Source: Bacteroidota bacterium (lineage in GTDB: Bacteria > Bacteroidota > Bacteroidia > Chitinophagales > LD1). Taken from it: a stretch of DNA of 6,961 nt. Numbering within the stretch: the first letter of the stretch is position 1; each line of letters begins with the position of its first letter. The translations under genes and the position numbers were made by a program. Positions 5,216 through 6,961 of the stretch are shown one piece after another. Below the pieces are notes generated by a model. The model was not told where the DNA came from and did not search any database. It was given only the letters and a program-made list of their open reading frames with translations. The stretch spans positions 1-6,961 of the forward strand of contig CANGXE010000077.1 of the NCBI GenBank assembly GCA_947457525.1, in the 5' to 3' direction.

Positions 5216-5953
5216 TTATTTTTTTATTTGAGGGCGTAAAGAAAGAATAATTGATGCAAAAACGTATAAAATAATTATACCGGAAAATGCAGCAAATTGA
5301 AAGGCCATAAGCAACAATAGGGAAGTTGCAGCAAACAAATATTGTACCTCATTGCCTTTCCATCCAAACGATTTAAACTTGAAAGAAAACATCGGCAACT
5401 CAGCAATCATTAGAAAGCTGATAACAGCAGTAATGCCATACAAAAAAAGTTTCTTATAGATTAAGCCGGTTAAACCAAAGCTATTGTTCAGAAAGATGTA
5501 AAGTAATCCAACGATGAATATCGTAGCTGCAGGTGTAGCTAAACCAATAAACCCATCTGATTGACGAGTGTCAATATTGAATTTGGCTAAACGTAAAGCA
5601 GCAAACAAGGTCAATAAAAAACCCGGAGTCGAGAGGAGATAAACTTCCCAAATCGGATATCGAGTTAAATCAGATTCATAGCCTCGAAAAAGTAAATGGA
5701 AAACGATTGCCCCGGGCACCAATCCAAAGCTGATAACATCGGCCAACGAGTCAAGTTGTTTGCCTAGCTCTGAAGATGTTTTGGTGAAGCGCGCTGCAAA
5801 ACCATCGAGGAAATCGGCCACCAGTGAAACCAATACACAATACACAATCAAGTCTAAGCGGTAGTTAAATAAAAAAACAACAGCCAAGCATCCCGATAAT
5901 AGGTTGATGAGTGTAAGGATATTAGGCAAACTAAAAAGAGAGGCGTAGCTCAT
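5216..5953 (-). CDS. pssA: CDP-diacylglycerol--serine O-phosphatidyltransferase
   Basis: PssA makes phosphatidylserine from CDP-diacylglycerol and serine, the precursor of phosphatidylethanolamine, in the inner membrane. The 245-residue protein carries the complete CDP-alcohol phosphotransferase motif: D50-G51-x2-A54-R55-x8-G64-x3-D68-x3-D72, preceded by Asp47, which supplies the metal-binding aspartates. PssA-specific segments follow: RLAKFN (121-126) and FIGLATPAA (135-143), near variants of the usual RLARFN and GLPxPAA. Hydrophobic helices fill the rest, ending with a basic tail (RPQIKK). Length matches the membrane-integral, Bacillus-type PssA rather than the larger E. coli type. It starts 10 bases after the aminopeptidase stop and ends 5 bases before purS, so it is in the middle of the minus-strand operon. 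Confidence 0.94.
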   Translation of the reverse strand: MSYASLFSLPNILTLINLLSGCLAVVFLFNYRLDLIVYCVLVSLVADFLDGFAARFTKTSSELGKQLDSLADVISFGLVPGAIVFHLLFRGYESDLTRYPIWEVYLLSTPGFLLTLFAALRLAKFNIDTRQSDGFIGLATPAATIFIVGLLYIFLNNSFGLTGLIYKKLFLYGITAVISFLMIAELPMFSFKFKSFGWKGNEVQYLFAATSLLLLMAFQFAAFSGIIILYVFASIILSLRPQIKK

Positions 5954-5963
5954 GATTGATTTA

Positions 5964-6961
5964 TTATTTACTATTCATTAACTCTTCAATCTCATCTGCT
6001 TCAATAGGAATGCCCGCCATCAAATCAATCGGTTTATCTTTTGTAATCAAGATGTTGTTTTCAATACGTATACCAATATTTTCTTCGCGGATATAAATAC
6101 CCGGCTCGCAAGTCAACACAGCCCCGGCTTTTAGTTTTTCGTAGCGATTGCCCACATCATGTACATCGAGCCCGAGGAAGTGAGCTGTTCCGTGCGGAAA
6201 ATATTTTTTGTAGATTGGATTTTTAGCATCTTGTTTTTTTACGTCCTCTTTCTTCAGGAGTTTTAAACCAATCAATTCGCTTTCCATCAGTTTGCCTACT
6301 TCGCCATTAAACTCGTTGAGGATGACACCTGCTTTCATCATAGCTCGAGCTTCGTGGTGAACGCGCAAAACAGCGTTATATACTTCTTTTTGCCGCTTGG
6401 TGTATTTACCGCTCACGGGCACTGTGCGCGTCAAGTCAGCATTGTAATTGGCATATTCCGCTGCGCAATCCATCAATACTAAATCACCTGATTGGCATTT
6501 TGCATCGTTACTAACGTAGTGCAGCACACATGCATTGCCGCCAGTAGCCACAATTGGCTCATAAGCAAAACCTGTAGCGCGATTGCGTAAATATTCATGA
6601 ACCAACTCTGCCTCAATTTCATATTCCCAAACACCGGGTTTTATAAACTTTAAAGCACGCATGTAACCTTTATAGGTAATCTCAATGGCTCGGTTCAGCA
6701 AACCGATTTCATAGTTTGATTTAACTGCACGGAGTTGATGCAAAATAGGCGCAGAGCGCTCGTATTTATGAAGGGGAAATTTGCTTTGAATATCTTTGGC
6801 AAAGGTCAACTCATACGTTCCGGCCATGCTTAATGCACGGTCATGCTCGTTAGTATTCATATAAATGGTTTCGGCATAATGCAACAACAAACCTACGATG
6901 CTGTCAAAACTTTCAGACCACATCACATTTTTGATGCCCGATAGTTTGGTGGCTTCCTCTT
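5964..6961 (-). CDS. pepP: Xaa-Pro aminopeptidase (M24B), N-terminus outside window
   Basis: This is a metallopeptidase removing an N-terminal residue that precedes proline. The frame stays open to the window edge: about 11 more codons (EEATKLSGIKN) precede the first in-window start-like codons near 6921-6926, so the gene is 5'-truncated here and the true start lies beyond 6961. About 331 residues are visible of an expected roughly 430. The first part is the end of the AMP_N domain; then comes the pita-bread fold with all five metal ligands (counting the in-window GTG at 6924-6926 as residue 1): Asp153 in LMDCAAEY, Asp164 in NADLTRT, His249 in HGTAHFLGLDVHD, Glu274 in CEPG and Glu289 in RIEN. 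The substrate-side histidines His136 and His256 are also present. It leads the minus-strand cluster in this window. The symbol is by analogy to E. coli; a related M24B paralogue is possible. Confidence 0.93.
   Translation of the reverse strand, partial: EEATKLSGIKNVMWSESFDSIVGLLLHYAETIYMNTNEHDRALSMAGTYELTFAKDIQSKFPLHKYERSAPILHQLRAVKSNYEIGLLNRAIEITYKGYMRALKFIKPGVWEYEIEAELVHEYLRNRATGFAYEPIVATGGNACVLHYVSNDAKCQSGDLVLMDCAAEYANYNADLTRTVPVSGKYTKRQKEVYNAVLRVHHEARAMMKAGVILNEFNGEVGKLMESELIGLKLLKKEDVKKQDAKNPIYKKYFPHGTAHFLGLDVHDVGNRYEKLKAGAVLTCEPGIYIREENIGIRIENNILITKDKPIDLMAGIPIEADEIEELMNSK

Noticed and set aside
5217..5227. T-rich run at the end of pssA as a terminator
   Set aside because: No stem precedes it on either strand; it encodes the terminal lysines and stop of pssA within a tightly spaced operon.
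6921..6926. ATG/GTG near the right edge as the start of the aminopeptidase
   Set aside because: The frame continues without a stop to the window edge with AMP_N-like residues, so the gene is truncated by the window.

Overview
The window looks like a chromosomal segment from a member of the Bacteroidota, with Chitinophagales/Sphingobacteriia-like groups as a guess only. The evidence is the moderately AT-rich DNA, the absence of strong Shine-Dalgarno sequences, several lipoproteins whose lipobox cysteine follows SSC or ESC and is trailed by Lys/Asp/Glu residues, and gene families (MbnP-like protein, DUF4625-like protein, 'transporter'-type outer-membrane barrel) that I associate with this phylum. 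Genes are tightly packed. The longest gene-free stretch is about 85 bases (175-259), so there is no large unexplained gap.

The left half (1 to 4231, plus strand) is a metal-handling locus. After the 3' end of an unrecognised gene (1-174) and a hairpin-rich leader come an outer-membrane beta-barrel protein (260-1168), an MbnP-family lipoprotein (1206-2003), a di-heme MauG/MbnH-type cytochrome c peroxidase-like lipoprotein (2071-3102), and a small Ig-like lipoprotein resembling DUF4625 (3114-3506). An intrinsic terminator follows at 3530-3557. Directly behind it sits a short cation diffusion facilitator with a histidine-rich N-terminus and a DmeF-like metal site (3575-4231). In methanotrophs, MbnH oxidises a tryptophan of MbnP to kynurenine, creating a copper site. 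Both partners are present here with the expected residues, but no methanobactin biosynthesis gene is visible. The likely picture is a membrane-anchored copper (or other metal) capture system with its own barrel and an inner-membrane exporter next door.

The right half (4228 to the end, minus strand) is a housekeeping cluster transcribed towards the metal locus: an Xaa-Pro aminopeptidase cut by the window edge, then pssA (phosphatidylserine synthase), purS (purine synthesis) and rsmI (16S rRNA methyltransferase), with gaps of 10, 5 and 26 bases. The two halves converge, and the last gene of each overlaps the other by 4 bases. No tRNA, rRNA, CRISPR array, insertion sequence or phage gene was seen.
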